Shown: in pieces, positions 1 through 9,373 of the stretch
Layout: each line of letters starts with the position of its first letter
Position numbering within the stretch: position 1 is the first letter of the stretch
DNA from: Pseudoalteromonas ulvae UL12
Lineage (GTDB): Bacteria > Pseudomonadota > Gammaproteobacteria > Enterobacterales > Alteromonadaceae
DNA length: 64,000 nt
Direction of reading: 5' to 3'
Assembly (NCBI RefSeq): GCF_014925405.1
Contig: NZ_AQHJ01000030.1
Coordinates: 62,001-126,000 of the forward strand
Notes under the pieces: model-generated
Told to the model about the DNA's origin: nothing
The model's input: only the letters and a program-made list of their open reading frames with translations
Database searches by the model: none
Made by a program: the position numbers and the translations under genes

Positions 1-1626
1 GGACTTACTTTAAGTAAAAATCAAACGCATTTAAGTGATTTTTCACCGTATTTGCCTTCTTATTTAGACAACGCTGCTTTTATAACATCACCTATCTATC
101 GAGGTAACCAAGTAATCGCCGTATTAGCGTTGCAAATGCCGCTTGATAGAATCAATGCGGTCATGACAAATAACAGTAACTGGCCGAATGTGGGTATGGG
201 AGAGTCTGGCGAAACATATCTAGTAGGGCCAAATAAACTTTTGCGCACAGAAAGTCGGTTTTTAATTGAAGATTTTAAAGGGTTTGTTTCAGGTTTATCG
301 CAATCAGATGCCGTGACAGCTCAAAAGATAATAACTAAGCAAAGTGCAATAGGTATTCTGCCTGTTACTAGCCCCGGAGTAGAGCAAGCATTACAGGGAT
401 TATCAGGATTCCAAGAATATATTGATTATCGAGGAGAGCCTGTTTTTTCAGCGTTTGCTCCCTTGCAAGTTGGGGGCATGACGTGGGCTATTATGAGTGA
501 GATTGATAAAAAAGAGGCCCTTTCAAGTGCGACCGTATTGCTTGATAACATCGTCATTATTACATCAACCGTTACTCTCACGATCGCATTGATAGCACTT
601 TCATTGAGTTGGTTCTTCGCGCGCTCAATTACAAAACCATTACAACACTTAATAAATAACCTAAAAGACATTGCCACAGGTGGAGCTGATTTAACTCGTC
701 AGCTTGAAGAAGCAAAGCGTAAAGATGAAATTGGCGATTTAGGTAAAGCGTTTAATTTATTCAATATGTTTATCCGAGATTTGGTCATAGACATCAAAAG
801 TACCAGTGAAAATCTAGCCGCGTCGTCTTGTCAGTTAAGTGGCAGCACTGAAATAGCAATGGATTCTGCTGCTAAACAAAAGGCACAAACTGAAATGGTT
901 GCCGCAGCTGTTGAGCAGTTCCATGCCTCTATTCGTGAAGTTGCCATGAATACCGAGCAGTCATCGGATTCATCAGAAAATGCCGACTCGATTTCTAAGC
1001 AAAGTGCCGAGTTTGCAGAGCAAGCTCGTCAGCAGATAGACAAGCTGGTCACTGGGGTGAAAGAGGCATCTATCGCTATATCAGATTTGAATAATGAAGT
1101 TGATGAGATTAATTCTATTTTAGTGGTGATTGACGAAATTGCAGAACAAACCAACTTACTGGCTTTAAATGCAGCAATTGAAGCGGCTCGTGCAGGTGAG
1201 CATGGTCGAGGTTTTTCTGTCGTTGCCGATGAGGTCAGAAGCTTAGCAGCAAGAACCCAAGTCAGTACCGTCGAAATTCAAAACCGCATAAATTCGTTAA
1301 AAAACGCAGCGGGAACTGCAGTGACTTCGATGGATCACGCCGCTTCAATGGCAGAGTCAGGGATTGATTTAGTCTCACAAGTGCGTAATCGATTGGTGGA
1401 AGTCTCGAATGTTATCGCCAGTTTATCCCTCATGAATGCATCGATTGCACAAGCTGCGAATCAGCAAAAATTTGCCGCTGACTCTGTATCTGAAAGTATC
1501 TGTTCGATTGATGAATATGCACAGTCCAATGCGGCACTCTCAATCCAGGTTAAAACGTCTTCACAAGAATTAAATTGTCAGGCGAATAATTTATCCAGCT
1601 TAGTTGGCCGTTTTAAAACGAGTTAA
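1..1626 (+). CDS. Methyl-accepting chemotaxis protein (5' end outside window)
   Basis: Chemoreceptor that senses periplasmic ligands and controls the CheA kinase. The reading frame is open from base 1, so the N-terminus lies outside the window. A periplasmic dCache-like region (visible Cache-type [10 protein letters not shown] stretch) covers about the first 170 visible residues. A membrane helix follows ([19 protein letters not shown]), then a HAMP domain with a [11 protein letters not shown] core. Next comes a long coiled-coil signalling domain whose hairpin tip is typical of the family ([21 protein letters not shown], then [10 protein letters not shown]). There is no C-terminal CheR/CheB pentapeptide; the protein ends RFKTS. 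The internal TTG at 52 is not a true start, because the frame and homology continue upstream. A hairpin terminator follows. The ligand cannot be told from the sequence. Confidence 0.95.
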   Translation, partial: GLTLSKNQTHLSDFSPYLPSYLDNAAFITSPIYRGNQVIAVLALQMPLDRINAVMTNNSNWPNVGMGESGETYLVGPNKLLRTESRFLIEDFKGFVSGLSQSDAVTAQKIITKQSAIGILPVTSPGVEQALQGLSGFQEYIDYRGEPVFSAFAPLQVGGMTWAIMSEIDKKEALSSATVLLDNIVIITSTVTLTIALIALSLSWFFARSITKPLQHLINNLKDIATGGADLTRQLEEAKRKDEIGDLGKAFNLFNMFIRDLVIDIKSTSENLAASSCQLSGSTEIAMDSAAKQKAQTEMVAAAVEQFHASIREVAMNTEQSSDSSENADSISKQSAEFAEQARQQIDKLVTGVKEASIAISDLNNEVDEINSILVVIDEIAEQTNLLALNAAIEAARAGEHGRGFSVVADEVRSLAARTQVSTVEIQNRINSLKNAAGTAVTSMDHAASMAESGIDLVSQVRNRLVEVSNVIASLSLMNASIAQAANQQKFAADSVSESICSIDEYAQSNAALSIQVKTSSQELNCQANNLSSLVGRFKTS

Positions 1627-1651
1627 ATTTAGAGCTACAATAACCGTGAAC

Positions 1652-1683
1652 AAAGGGTCGACCGTGTGGTCGATCCTTTTTAT
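1652..1683 (+). terminator. Rho-independent terminator after the chemoreceptor gene
   Basis: A 12-bp stem (AAAGGGTCGACC with GGTCGATCCTTT, one G-U pair) and a GTGT loop run into TTTTTATTT. It lies 26 bases past the chemoreceptor stop codon. Confidence 0.75.
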
Positions 1684-1934
1684 TTCCCCATTTAAAAACA
1701 AACGCCTTTTTGAAGTGATGAATATTACGGCGATAACAAAAATAGACTTATATCTGTCAGTAATCCTCGTTACAATAGCTGCCATCTTTGCAGTTTGATT
1801 CTTATTTAAGCTAATTTATCACTTTATTCTGCTTAAAAAATAAAGGATTTGCGCACAGGGCGTGGCAATCACTTTGATAAAAAAGTAAAAATAGAAACGA
1901 CTGCTTAAAACAAAGAAAAAAGGAAATTGTTTTA
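1684..1934. other. Leader region upstream of glmU
   Basis: This AT-rich spacer separates the chemoreceptor terminator from glmU. Short open frames here carry no recognisable protein signal and overlap the terminator, so they are treated as noise. The glmU promoter presumably lies here, but no confident -35/-10 pair was seen. An AAAAGGAAA ribosome-binding site lies shortly before the glmU ATG. Confidence 0.5.
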
Positions 1935-3293
1935 ATGTCTTTAACTACAGTCATCCTTGCCGCTGGCAAGGGAACACGCATGCGCTCAGCCCTACCAAAA
2001 GTACTGCATCAAGTAGCTGGCAAAGCCATGGTGCAACATGTCATCGATAATGCCAAAGCTTTAGGGGCCACAACGACAAATCTAGTTTATGGTCATGGTG
2101 GTGAATTATTATTAGAGCAATTGGCTCATAACGAGGCTAATTGGGTGCAGCAAGCTGAACAGCTTGGAACGGGTCACGCTGTGGCTCAAGCTGTCCCACA
2201 TATCAATGATACGGATACTGTATTGGTTTTGTATGGTGATGTACCACTGACGCGCCAATCAACGCTAGAGCGTTTGTTGTCTGTTACGCCTAAAGCGGGC
2301 TTAGCGGTACTGACTGTGCATTTAGAGAACCCGAATGGCTATGGTCGCATGTTGCGTGATAACGGCAAGCTGGTGGGAATTGTTGAGCAAAAAGATGCTA
2401 GCCCTGAACAATTAGCCATTACCGAAGTTAACACCGGTATTATGGCGGTGAATGGTGGCTTATTAAAAGGCTGGTTAAGTCGTTTATCCAACAATAATGC
2501 ACAAGGTGAATATTATTTAACGGATATCGTTGCCATGGCACACACTGATGGCGTGGAAATTAGCTCGGCGCATCCAGATCACCCAATGGAAGTAGAAGGC
2601 GCAAACAACCGTGTACAACTAGCAGGCCTTGAGCGAGCACTTCAGCAATGGCAAGCCGAAACTTTAATGCTCAATGGCGCAACACTGGCTGATCCTGCTC
2701 GAATTGATGTCCGTGGTACCGTCACGACAGGTGAAGATGTACTGATTGATATCAATGTGATTTTTGAAGGGAATGTCACTCTAGGTAACAACGTGGTGAT
2801 AGGCCCTAACTGTGTGCTTAAAAACTGTAGCATTGGTGATGGCGCAGTGATAAAAGCTAATACTATGATTGAAGATGCGACCGTTGCAGCTAAATGTACT
2901 TTAGGCCCGTATGCACGCTTACGTCCAGGCTCAGTGATGGAAGAAGATTCACACGTTGGTAATTTTGTTGAAATGAAAAAAACGCGTTTAGGCAAAGGTT
3001 CAAAAGCCAACCATTTGACTTATTTGGGTGATGCGGAAATCGGTGAAAAGGTTAACATTGGCGCAGGTACTATTACCTGTAACTACGATGGTGTTAATAA
3101 ATCAAAAACCATCATAGGTGACAACGCCTTTATCGGTTCTAATTCATCCTTGGTTGCCCCTGTTAGCATCGGTGCCACGGCAACCGTTGGCGCAGGTTCA
3201 GTGATTACCACATCAGTAAACGACGAACAACTTGCGGTTGCTCGTGGCAAACAACGTAACCTCGATGGCTGGCAACGACCAATTAAGAAGTAA
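1935..3293 (+). CDS. glmU: Bifunctional UDP-N-acetylglucosamine pyrophosphorylase / glucosamine-1-phosphate N-acetyltransferase
   Basis: GlmU makes UDP-GlcNAc, the cytoplasmic precursor of peptidoglycan and LPS. It acetylates glucosamine-1-phosphate and then transfers UMP from UTP. The N-terminal uridyltransferase carries the nucleotide-binding motif LAAGKGTRM (residues 8-16) followed by the substrate lysine region LPKVLH. The C-terminal half is a left-handed beta-helix of hexapeptide repeats ([18 protein letters not shown] and later repeats). It includes the catalytic-region stretch [12 protein letters not shown] and [11 protein letters not shown]. The 452-residue length is normal. The AAAAGGAAA ribosome-binding site supports this ATG. 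A strong terminator follows directly, so it is not co-transcribed with glmS, which lies about 31 kb downstream. Confidence 0.98.
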   Translation: MSLTTVILAAGKGTRMRSALPKVLHQVAGKAMVQHVIDNAKALGATTTNLVYGHGGELLLEQLAHNEANWVQQAEQLGTGHAVAQAVPHINDTDTVLVLYGDVPLTRQSTLERLLSVTPKAGLAVLTVHLENPNGYGRMLRDNGKLVGIVEQKDASPEQLAITEVNTGIMAVNGGLLKGWLSRLSNNNAQGEYYLTDIVAMAHTDGVEISSAHPDHPMEVEGANNRVQLAGLERALQQWQAETLMLNGATLADPARIDVRGTVTTGEDVLIDINVIFEGNVTLGNNVVIGPNCVLKNCSIGDGAVIKANTMIEDATVAAKCTLGPYARLRPGSVMEEDSHVGNFVEMKKTRLGKGSKANHLTYLGDAEIGEKVNIGAGTITCNYDGVNKSKTIIGDNAFIGSNSSLVAPVSIGATATVGAGSVITTSVNDEQLAVARGKQRNLDGWQRPIKK

Positions 3294-3323
3294 CCAGTCG
3301 TTGTATAACATGCTTATGTTTAG

Positions 3324-3350
3324 ACGCCATCTTTTAGATGGCGTTTTTTA
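3324..3350 (+). terminator. Rho-independent terminator of glmU
   Basis: A perfect 9-bp stem (ACGCCATCT/AGATGGCGT) with a TTT loop is followed by a run of T. It sits 30 bases past the glmU stop. Confidence 0.9.
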
Positions 3351-3398
3351 TGGCTATGATACAGTGAACTCCTTATTCAAAATCGAATGGAATATTTT

Positions 3399-3935
3399 AT
3401 GCTCAAATACTCACTTAAAATAATGCTCTTAGTACTCGGTATTAACGTGTTTTCTGTTTCTGTTCAGGCAGAAGTAAAAGGGTTAGCATCAGAATTGGCG
3501 GTATTTGAACCATATTTGGGTACTTGGCAGGCTGATTTTCCCGTCGCCGAGGGGCAGGCTCCTATGCAAGATGTTAGTCGTTGGGAGCGGGCGTTAAATG
3601 GCACTGCAATCCGTACTTTGCATTCCATCAATAACGGCATGTATGGGGGAGAGTCGTTAATTTTTTGGGATAAAAGCCAAAATAGCGTGGTATTTTATTA
3701 TTTCACTACCGCAGGATTTTACACTCAAGGGCGAATCGATATTCTTGAATCTGGTGAGTTTGTTGCTTATGAAGAGGTGACAGGCTCGCAAGAAGGGATA
3801 ACACAAGTGAAATCCACCAGCCGTTTAGATCACACTCAGATGCACGTAGCCACACAATACCTAAAGAATGGCCAGTGGGCAGAGCCTGAGCTGCGCATCT
3901 ATCAAAGAAGTACTTTGCCAGTCGTCTTTAAATAA
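3399..3935 (+). CDS. Secreted hypothetical protein, lipocalin-like beta-rich
   Basis: I do not recognise a named family. The protein has about 178 residues and a clear signal peptide (MLKYSLKIMLLVLG, then a small-residue site at VQA). The mature part begins with LASELAVFEPYLGTWQADF and is rich in beta strands and aromatic residues. The pattern 'Y-L-G-T-W' near the N-terminus followed by strands (TALHSINNGMYGGESLIFWD, FYYFTTAGFYTQG) resembles DUF1579/lipocalin-like periplasmic proteins, but this is inference. The ATG at 3399 was preferred over the ATG at 3387 because a GGA ribosome-binding element sits 7 bases before it and the signal peptide then has a normal basic start. The gene stands alone between two terminator-like hairpins. 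Confidence 0.7.
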   Translation: MLKYSLKIMLLVLGINVFSVSVQAEVKGLASELAVFEPYLGTWQADFPVAEGQAPMQDVSRWERALNGTAIRTLHSINNGMYGGESLIFWDKSQNSVVFYYFTTAGFYTQGRIDILESGEFVAYEEVTGSQEGITQVKSTSRLDHTQMHVATQYLKNGQWAEPELRIYQRSTLPVVFK

Positions 3936-4059
3936 CCTTTAGTACAGGTAACAGGCTTGCCAATAGATTGAAGTTAAATACGTAACCTGAGTTATCCATT
4001 GGCAGTTATCTATTGGTGAGTCTCGTGCTTAACAAGGTTATCGTAGATAGCTTGCTTAT

Positions 4060-4092
4060 TTGCTTATCGATATTCGCAATGTCGATAAGCAA
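4060..4092 (-). terminator. Hairpin downstream of the lysozyme gene
   Basis: A perfect 11-bp inverted repeat (TTGCTTATCGA/TCGATAAGCAA) with an 11-nt loop directly abuts the stop codon of the leftward lysozyme gene. It also lies downstream of the rightward 3399-3935 gene. There is no strong U-run, so the terminator role is inferred from position. Confidence 0.5.
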
Positions 4093-4815
4093 TCATCTAA
4101 ATACTTTTCTCAACAATACCAATAGCCCTTTATTCACAATGTAAGACAATGTTTTTTTGAGTAAAGAATGATGGCGTCTGTGGCGTGATGCTTTCTTTGT
4201 TTGCTTGGCGAATAGCTTTGGACTTGTGTGTCCGCCAGCACTTAAAAACAAACTTTGTATATGCTCATTTCTTGCTGCTTGAATACCTTTTCGACTACTT
4301 TGCTTAGCGGCTTCATGCCAATCTTGTTGTTTGATTGCCTGATGCAGTTTGGGCCACTTGTGCTGTAGATTAGTACTGCCAACATTATAAACCAAATCAA
4401 ATAACGCAATTTGTACTGGGCTAGGTAGCTGTTCAAAGTCACAGCTATAACCACGACTTCGCTGAAATACATGGCGTAATTCTTGATGAAATTTATTGAG
4501 CTGTTGCTGGTGGATTTGATTGATGGCCGCTTCAGGTAAGCGCAGTTGGCAAAAAGCGGCGTACCAATCAGCTTTATAACCCTGAGGCTTTTGCTTGATG
4601 TTTTGGTACTCGGCTATTTTTTGTTGTTTTGTGGCTGTTTGTCCATCGGCTATACGCACCATAGGTAACTGTAAAAAGACATCAAGGTTAGCGATACAAT
4701 GGCCAATCCCGATGGTTGGGTAACCTTGGTTGTCTAAATAAAGATGGTCTGTTTTGCCTTCAAACAGGGAAAGATTTTCGGCAACACATTGGCGAACAGC
4801 GGAGTTAAGTGGCAT
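4093..4815 (-). CDS. GH24 phage-type lysozyme (muramidase)
   Basis: The protein is predicted to hydrolyse the MurNAc-GlcNAc bond of peptidoglycan. The T4-lysozyme catalytic layout is intact: Glu19, Asp28 and Thr34 (spacing E-x8-D-x5-T) in LFEGKTDHLYLD followed by GYPTIGIGH. A second family hallmark, PVQIALFDLVYNVG, follows at mid-length. About 50 lysine/arginine-rich C-terminal residues (KKASRHRRHHS onward) are not part of the enzyme fold and could bind membrane or DNA. The ATG at 4815 gives the usual short lead before the catalytic Glu. A GTG at 4929 would add 38 residues with a hydrophobic stretch and is the alternative start. No holin, Rz or phage structural gene lies nearby, so this is a lone lysozyme and perhaps a prophage relic or a toxin-like enzyme. 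Confidence 0.85.
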   Translation of the reverse strand: MPLNSAVRQCVAENLSLFEGKTDHLYLDNQGYPTIGIGHCIANLDVFLQLPMVRIADGQTATKQQKIAEYQNIKQKPQGYKADWYAAFCQLRLPEAAINQIHQQQLNKFHQELRHVFQRSRGYSCDFEQLPSPVQIALFDLVYNVGSTNLQHKWPKLHQAIKQQDWHEAAKQSSRKGIQAARNEHIQSLFLSAGGHTSPKLFAKQTKKASRHRRHHSLLKKTLSYIVNKGLLVLLRKVFR

Positions 4816-5077
4816 ATCAAACGCGATAAAAAATATAAAAGCATATTTTAAATCAGCGTGCGTTAGTAAAAACGCGATTTGCGCTGAGATAGCTGTCCGT
4901 AGCGGTGAAATACTCAGGTTGTTTGTCACTAAAAATCAAGTGATTATGGAATGAACAAACTTGTGTTCCTTTTCTATTCATGGCAGTTTGCATACTCAGT
5001 TTGTTGAGTTGCAACCAGAGTATGTATTAATCACAGCGCAAGGCGTTTCAAATTTCAAAAGGATGTGAGAAATCTAC

Positions 5078-5518
5078 ATGAATCGATTATTTATAGTGGC
5101 TGGCAGTTTAAGTTCGATGGCTGCGTTACTGCATTTAGCTTGTATCTATTTTGGTGCATCTTGGTATCGTTTTTTTGGTGCGGGTGAGCAAATGGCTCAA
5201 TGGGCCGAACAAGGGCTAATAAAACCAACATTGATTACTTTATTTATATTTAGCGTTTTAAGTGTGTGGGCGGCATATGCGTTTTCTGCTGCGGGGTTAA
5301 TTAGGCGTTTACCTTTACGTCGCACAGCATTGCTTTTAATTACGGCTGTTTATGTAGTGCGAGGACTGGGAGGTTTTTTCTTAATCTCGACTCCAATGGG
5401 ACGCAGCCCTGAATTTTGGTTATGGAGTTCGGGTATTTGTTTGGTGATTGGCCTCATTCATAGCTTTGCACTGATTCAAACTTGGCCACAATTGGCCTCT
5501 CCTTCATCTTCACAATAA
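5078..5518 (+). CDS. Four-helix membrane protein, unknown function
   Basis: A 146-residue integral membrane protein with four predicted helices at about residues 5-25, 50-70, 80-100 and 115-135. I do not recognise a family with certainty. The AAAAGGATGTGAG ribosome-binding region before the ATG is good. Seventeen bases separate it from the DUF3224 gene downstream, and the two are probably co-transcribed. Confidence 0.75.
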   Translation: MNRLFIVAGSLSSMAALLHLACIYFGASWYRFFGAGEQMAQWAEQGLIKPTLITLFIFSVLSVWAAYAFSAAGLIRRLPLRRTALLLITAVYVVRGLGGFFLISTPMGRSPEFWLWSSGICLVIGLIHSFALIQTWPQLASPSSSQ

Positions 5519-5534
5519 CAACAAAGGCAACAAT

Positions 5535-5945
5535 ATGACTCAAGCACAACTGACAGGCACTTTTCAGGTGACAAATTGGCAAGAAACCCCGTATAGCGAA
5601 AGTGATAATGGCGCAAAGCAAAGCCTTGCGGTTATTAGCCAGCATTATAGTGGCGATATTGAAGGGACTAGCGAGTTGCGGTATTTGATGAGCTATCAAC
5701 CGGATGGCACTGCACAATTTGTTGGCTTTGAAACTTTCACAGGAAGCATTGTCGGACAAGCAGGGAGTGTTGTTTTCCAGCATCAAGGCCAATTTATTGC
5801 AGGGGTTGCCAGTTCCAATTTTACCGTTGTAGCAGGATCTGGTTGCGATGCTTTGGCACAATTGGCTGGGCTCGGAAGCTTTACATCAAAAGAGCAAGGT
5901 CAAGCGCAATACAGTTTTACTTTAAATGAAAGCCTTGGGGGTTGA
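5535..5945 (+). CDS. DUF3224 domain-containing protein
   Basis: A 136-residue cytoplasmic protein that matches the DUF3224 family by pattern: T-G-T-F-Q-V-T-N-W at the start, SLAVISQHYSGDIEGTS, then FVGFETFTGSIVGQAGS and a C-terminal VAGSGCDALAQLAGLG. Family members are small beta-barrel proteins of unknown biochemical role, sometimes linked to stress or antibiotic exposure. No signal peptide is present. It follows the four-helix membrane protein gene closely in the same direction. Function remains unknown. Confidence 0.85.
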   Translation: MTQAQLTGTFQVTNWQETPYSESDNGAKQSLAVISQHYSGDIEGTSELRYLMSYQPDGTAQFVGFETFTGSIVGQAGSVVFQHQGQFIAGVASSNFTVVAGSGCDALAQLAGLGSFTSKEQGQAQYSFTLNESLGG

Positions 5946-5973
5946 TAAGCCCAAGGCTTTCGCGTATTTCGTA

Positions 5974-6210
5974 TTAGAACGAAGCGTTGAGGGTTAATTC
6001 AATGCTGCGTTCAGCCCCCACCCAACAACGCCTGATATCAACACAGCTGCCAACATAGCGTTTGTCAGTGAGGTTACTAACGGCTAAACCCAGCTGATAT
6101 TGATCGCTAAAATCGTAAGAGGCAGCAAAATCAATTAAGGTATAGGGCGCAATGACATATATACCATGAGTGATGCTATCACCCGAGCGCTCAACTGGTT
6201 TTGTAGTCAC
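5974..6210 (-). pseudogene. C-terminal remnant of a TonB-dependent siderophore receptor
   Basis: About 78 codons resemble the last strands of a siderophore receptor: APYTLIDFAASYDF, LGLAVSNLTDKRYVGSC, CWVGAERSIELTLNASF with a terminal Phe. The pair of cysteines around the last extracellular loop and the GAER motif are typical of FhuE-like receptors. The plug and most of the barrel are missing. An in-frame TAA lies two codons upstream of the apparent GTG start, and that position overlaps the stop codon of the next gene. This is the tail of a receptor gene whose 5' part was replaced or deleted. Confidence 0.7.
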
Positions 6211-6932
6211 TTCTTATTTGGCAGCGCTCTGTTTTTCGATAGGATTTGTGGGTTTTTCTGGATAACTGGGCACTGCGCAACTTCTTTCACTTCACCTCGG
6301 CCATCGCTGAGGTAGCATTGCTCTAGCACTGAGCAGTAGCATAGTTCTGTGCTGGTATTAAAACGGGCGGTATTAAGTTTATCCCAGAGTGTTTTGTTGT
6401 GGGCTGTTTTGGAGAATGTCAGCATGGGGATGTTCTCACCACTGGCTAACAAACGATTGTGAGTGCTGGAGGTCATGATCCAGCCAAACTCTTTGAAAAA
6501 ATCAATATTAGGTGATTTGTTTTGTAACTCTTTGAGTCGTTGGTAATAAGTATGGGTATCAAAGCAGCAGGCATCGAGTAATTGATTAATATCGGAATAG
6601 CTCTGATCTTGATATTTAAAGTGCACATATTTTATCAGTGCCGGCCCAGCTCCTGAGTTTTTGAGCTCAAACGAGATTTCTTCACGTTTTTCTTCATCAT
6701 TAAAGTTACCTGTGCTGACTTCAAGCCATGGCCAAGTGGCGGCTTTTACTTGCCGCTCCGCGGCACTGGCTTGAATAAAAGTGGCATAAAATGATGCGGC
6801 TGATATGACAATCGCGCAAATAGCGAGTAATAAATTAAGTCGTTCATTGGTGAACCAAGGTTGTTTATTGGTATTGCGAACTATGTCGTTGTTCGGTGAT
6901 ACCGCATCAATGGGCAAGTGCTGATTATCCAT
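6207..6932 (-). CDS. Single-pass membrane protein, unknown function
   Basis: A 241-residue protein with a polar N-terminus, one membrane helix at about residues 33-52 (LNLLLAICAIVISAASFYA) and a large soluble domain. That domain has an Ig-like start (WPWLEVSTG, FELKNSGAGPALIKYVHF), a form seen in widespread bacterial membrane proteins of unknown role. Four cysteines sit near the C-terminus (CYCSVLEQC and AQC). Its stop codon overlaps the start of the receptor remnant, so this gene may have been inserted next to, or have displaced, the receptor's 5' part. Confidence 0.75.
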   Translation of the reverse strand: MDNQHLPIDAVSPNNDIVRNTNKQPWFTNERLNLLLAICAIVISAASFYATFIQASAAERQVKAATWPWLEVSTGNFNDEEKREEISFELKNSGAGPALIKYVHFKYQDQSYSDINQLLDACCFDTHTYYQRLKELQNKSPNIDFFKEFGWIMTSSTHNRLLASGENIPMLTFSKTAHNKTLWDKLNTARFNTSTELCYCSVLEQCYLSDGRGEVKEVAQCPVIQKNPQILSKNRALPNKK

Positions 6933-7077
6933 AGTGATTCTTTTTATTATGAATGGATTAAAGTATTTTTTCGCTACTTACTATATGCAATGTCGCTATA
7001 AATGTGTACCAGTAATTATTCAGCGTTCAGGTTAATGAATGAACTTAGGCGGGTAAATATGTGCGATCATAGAAGTT

Positions 7078-7106
7078 TAGGCGCAGCTCAGTTTGAGCTG
7101 CGCCTA
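7078..7106 (-). terminator. Hairpin downstream of the iron-uptake operon
   Basis: A perfect 13-bp inverted repeat (TAGGCGCAGCTCA/TGAGCTGCGCCTA) with a 3-nt loop starts six bases past the PepSY gene stop. It lacks a long U-run on the minus strand, but position and strength suggest transcription termination. Confidence 0.65.
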
Positions 7107-7111
7107 ATCGC

Positions 7112-8680
7112 TTAAGACTGGGTTGCAGGGGTGCCTTCAAAGGCTTGAACAGGGGCGCGGTGATGCTGCACTAAGAGCCAGCAAAACCCACAGATCACTA
7201 GCAGGGCACTGTTCACCAGCAAGACATCGGCAGTTAAATAGTGAGGGGTCACATGACCACTTAGCCACTGCACCAAGTCATAAATTGGATTGATAATAAA
7301 GAGTAAGCCAGCCAGGCTGAGTTGTTGCATCATGGCGTTACGAGCAGGTTTGCTAAACCAACCATGGATTAAACACAGCGCAATCATAATGCCAAACAAC
7401 GATGGTTGTAAGCTGACTTGCGACCATGATTGAGGAGCAAAGCGAGCTGCTATAAAGCAACTCGCTACCGCGATGAGGGTGCCGCTGGACAGCGCCAAAG
7501 TCATCGCTTTTACAAACTGAAGGCCGCGTTGGCTTTGCTGGCGCTGTTGTTCTCGCTTGGTTATCCAAATTAAGTTACCAGTTAAAATTAAATAGCAGCA
7601 GCCCAGCCCTAAAATGAAATAGACAAACTTCATTATGTTGCTGCCAAATTCTGCGGTATGTAACGTGCTTAATACATCGTAAGTCCCTGCAGTTGCCGAC
7701 TGGCTGGGTACATATTCTTGTAATAACGTCGCGGTATTGACTTGATAAGTAAGGCGAGTGACACGTTCAAAGCTCAGAGGTTGTGTTAGCGCGACTTCGA
7801 GTTGCGCATTAGCATCATTTGGTACAAATAGATTAACAAAATATACCTTTTTATCTGGATGGCGCTGTTTTGCATCAGCCATAATTTCATCTATTCGGGC
7901 TAAATCTGAAGGTGCATTTGCAAGCTCGGTAATACGAGGTGGGCTGTAAAAGTCTGCGGTTTCCATTAACGCTGGAATGTTGCCTTTAAATACCGCAAAG
8001 CCAAATCCAGCTTGAAGAATAATACTTAAATTAAACATCACACCGGTCAGTGCATAAATAAAGGTAAAAGGCAGGGCGCTGACTCCTATCATGGTGTGGC
8101 CATCGAGGTAGAGGTCTTTATTGCGGTTGGTTCTGTACTGGTAATAGTGGCTAATTATTTTTTTGAGCACTATCAAACAACCCGTCAGTACCATGACAAA
8201 AAATAATAAAGAGACAATGCCTACAAGCTCGGTTCCGCCTGTTGGGAACATGAGGTTTAGATGCATTCGGTAGAGCATATGCCCTAAATAATAGTTACTT
8301 TGATCTAGGGATAATATCTCACCAGTATAAGGGTCAAAGCTTTGCTCGATATCGACATGTTTTCCTTCAGGTGTTTCGATTTCGAAATAACTGACATAAT
8401 AGGGCTGCTCTTTTGTGGGTAGCTCAATAAAAACCCCATGGTCGTCAGGAAAGGTATGTCCTTGTGCGGTAATCTGTTTGGCAATATTGGAAACAGGGAT
8501 CAACTCACTGTCTTCGGTTACTTGTGTATGCGGGGCATCGTATTGCATGTCCCATAGCACGATATTTTCACGAAAGAATGACAAAGAGCCACAAACAAAG
8601 ACGATCATCAATACTCCAGAGATGATCAAACCGAGCCAAGCATGGGCATGAGTGAGGTTTTTTAAGGTTGTTTTTTTCAT
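7112..8680 (-). CDS. PepSY-associated TM helix domain protein (iron uptake)
   Basis: Inner-membrane protein of about 522 residues. Family members work with TonB siderophore receptors and are thought to reduce or release iron from siderophores in the periplasm. The N-terminus (KNLTHAHAWLGLIISG) is the canonical first helix with its His-Ala-His. A large periplasmic PepSY region follows (PYYVSYFEIETPEGKHVDIEQSFDPYTGEIL), then helices with SLLFFVMVLTGCLIVLKK, DGHTMIGVSALPFTFIYALTGVM and a C-terminal helical block. Start 8680 was chosen because it overlaps the preceding gene by ATGA, and the longer frame from 8872 only shadows that gene. Last gene of the receptor operon. Confidence 0.9.
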   Translation of the reverse strand: MKKTTLKNLTHAHAWLGLIISGVLMIVFVCGSLSFFRENIVLWDMQYDAPHTQVTEDSELIPVSNIAKQITAQGHTFPDDHGVFIELPTKEQPYYVSYFEIETPEGKHVDIEQSFDPYTGEILSLDQSNYYLGHMLYRMHLNLMFPTGGTELVGIVSLLFFVMVLTGCLIVLKKIISHYYQYRTNRNKDLYLDGHTMIGVSALPFTFIYALTGVMFNLSIILQAGFGFAVFKGNIPALMETADFYSPPRITELANAPSDLARIDEIMADAKQRHPDKKVYFVNLFVPNDANAQLEVALTQPLSFERVTRLTYQVNTATLLQEYVPSQSATAGTYDVLSTLHTAEFGSNIMKFVYFILGLGCCYLILTGNLIWITKREQQRQQSQRGLQFVKAMTLALSSGTLIAVASCFIAARFAPQSWSQVSLQPSLFGIMIALCLIHGWFSKPARNAMMQQLSLAGLLFIINPIYDLVQWLSGHVTPHYLTADVLLVNSALLVICGFCWLLVQHHRAPVQAFEGTPATQS

Positions 8681-8946
8681 ACCGAAGGCCCCGCAGCAAT
8701 AAAGAAAGTGACGACAAAAATCAACAAGGTAGGCAAGGCGAGTTTTGCGGCCCTTAGCCATGCTTGTTTGTTTGTTTCTGCGCCATAACACCAGGTCATA
8801 ACGCCCGGCCAAGCGGTGAGCGACACCACCAAAGAAATAGCAAGAAACAAATTGATATGCGCTGGGAACCATAAACTTATAATGCTCGGGATTAAGATCA
8901 TCACTATGATGCCACTGAGAAACCCCGCAAACGTTTTATGCCACAT
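8677..8946 (-). CDS. Small membrane protein of the iron-uptake operon (DUF3649-like)
   Basis: An 89-residue protein with three predicted helices (ILIPSIISLWF, LFLAISLVVSLTAWPGVMTW, LALPTLLIFVVTFFIA). Similar tiny proteins accompany PepSY proteins in siderophore loci of Pseudomonas and Shewanella (DUF3649 type), where they are thought to form an inner-membrane complex that helps release iron. It overlaps its upstream neighbour by one base and the PepSY gene by four, so translation is coupled. The family name is a pattern-based guess. Confidence 0.75.
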   Translation of the reverse strand: MWHKTFAGFLSGIIVMILIPSIISLWFPAHINLFLAISLVVSLTAWPGVMTWCYGAETNKQAWLRAAKLALPTLLIFVVTFFIAAGPSV

Positions 8947-9278
8947 TATAAACCCCCGATAAAATAGAAAATTGCGCTAATCAAACCGATGGCAAACAGG
9001 CTAGCGAGCGCCCAATCAGGCTTATGATTGAGCATAAAAACAGGGGCTGGAATAAAAAACATCCATACCAGTAAAGTAAAAACAAGCGCCAGAGGCAGGG
9101 TGTACTGAGCGTAGATAAATAATACGACCGTCAGTAAACTTAACAGTGCAATAGCACACAAAGCGAACCAACGTGGCGGATAAAAACGCTGATTTTTAAT
9201 GAATTGTTGTCTTGGACTTGCCCCGTATAACCAAATACCAGCAAGCCAATAGGCTGGGATGAGAAAGAAAAAACTCAT
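8946..9278 (-). CDS. Small membrane protein of the iron-uptake operon
   Basis: A 110-residue protein with about three predicted helices (FFFLIPAYWLAGIWLYG, FALCAIALLSLLTVVLFIY, LVFTLLVWMFFIPAPVF). It sits between the TonB receptor and the next small membrane gene, in the place where DUF3325-type proteins occur in related loci, but I cannot confirm the family by eye. Its ATG is preceded by AAGGACATAATC on the minus strand, an acceptable ribosome-binding site. Likely role: partner of the PepSY protein at the inner membrane. Confidence 0.7.
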   Translation of the reverse strand: MSFFFLIPAYWLAGIWLYGASPRQQFIKNQRFYPPRWFALCAIALLSLLTVVLFIYAQYTLPLALVFTLLVWMFFIPAPVFMLNHKPDWALASLFAIGLISAIFYFIGGL

Positions 9279-9373
9279 GATTATGTCCTTGCTACAGAGT
9301 TAAATCGACCCTAAGACGACAACAAAGATACCAAGAATATTGACACCTTTGTATTAGGGTTAAGTGAATGTGT

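Noticed and set aside
1600..1798. Two overlapping short open frames after the chemoreceptor gene
   Set aside because: They overlap the terminator and the chemoreceptor 3' end on both strands, have no ribosome-binding site and no family signal.
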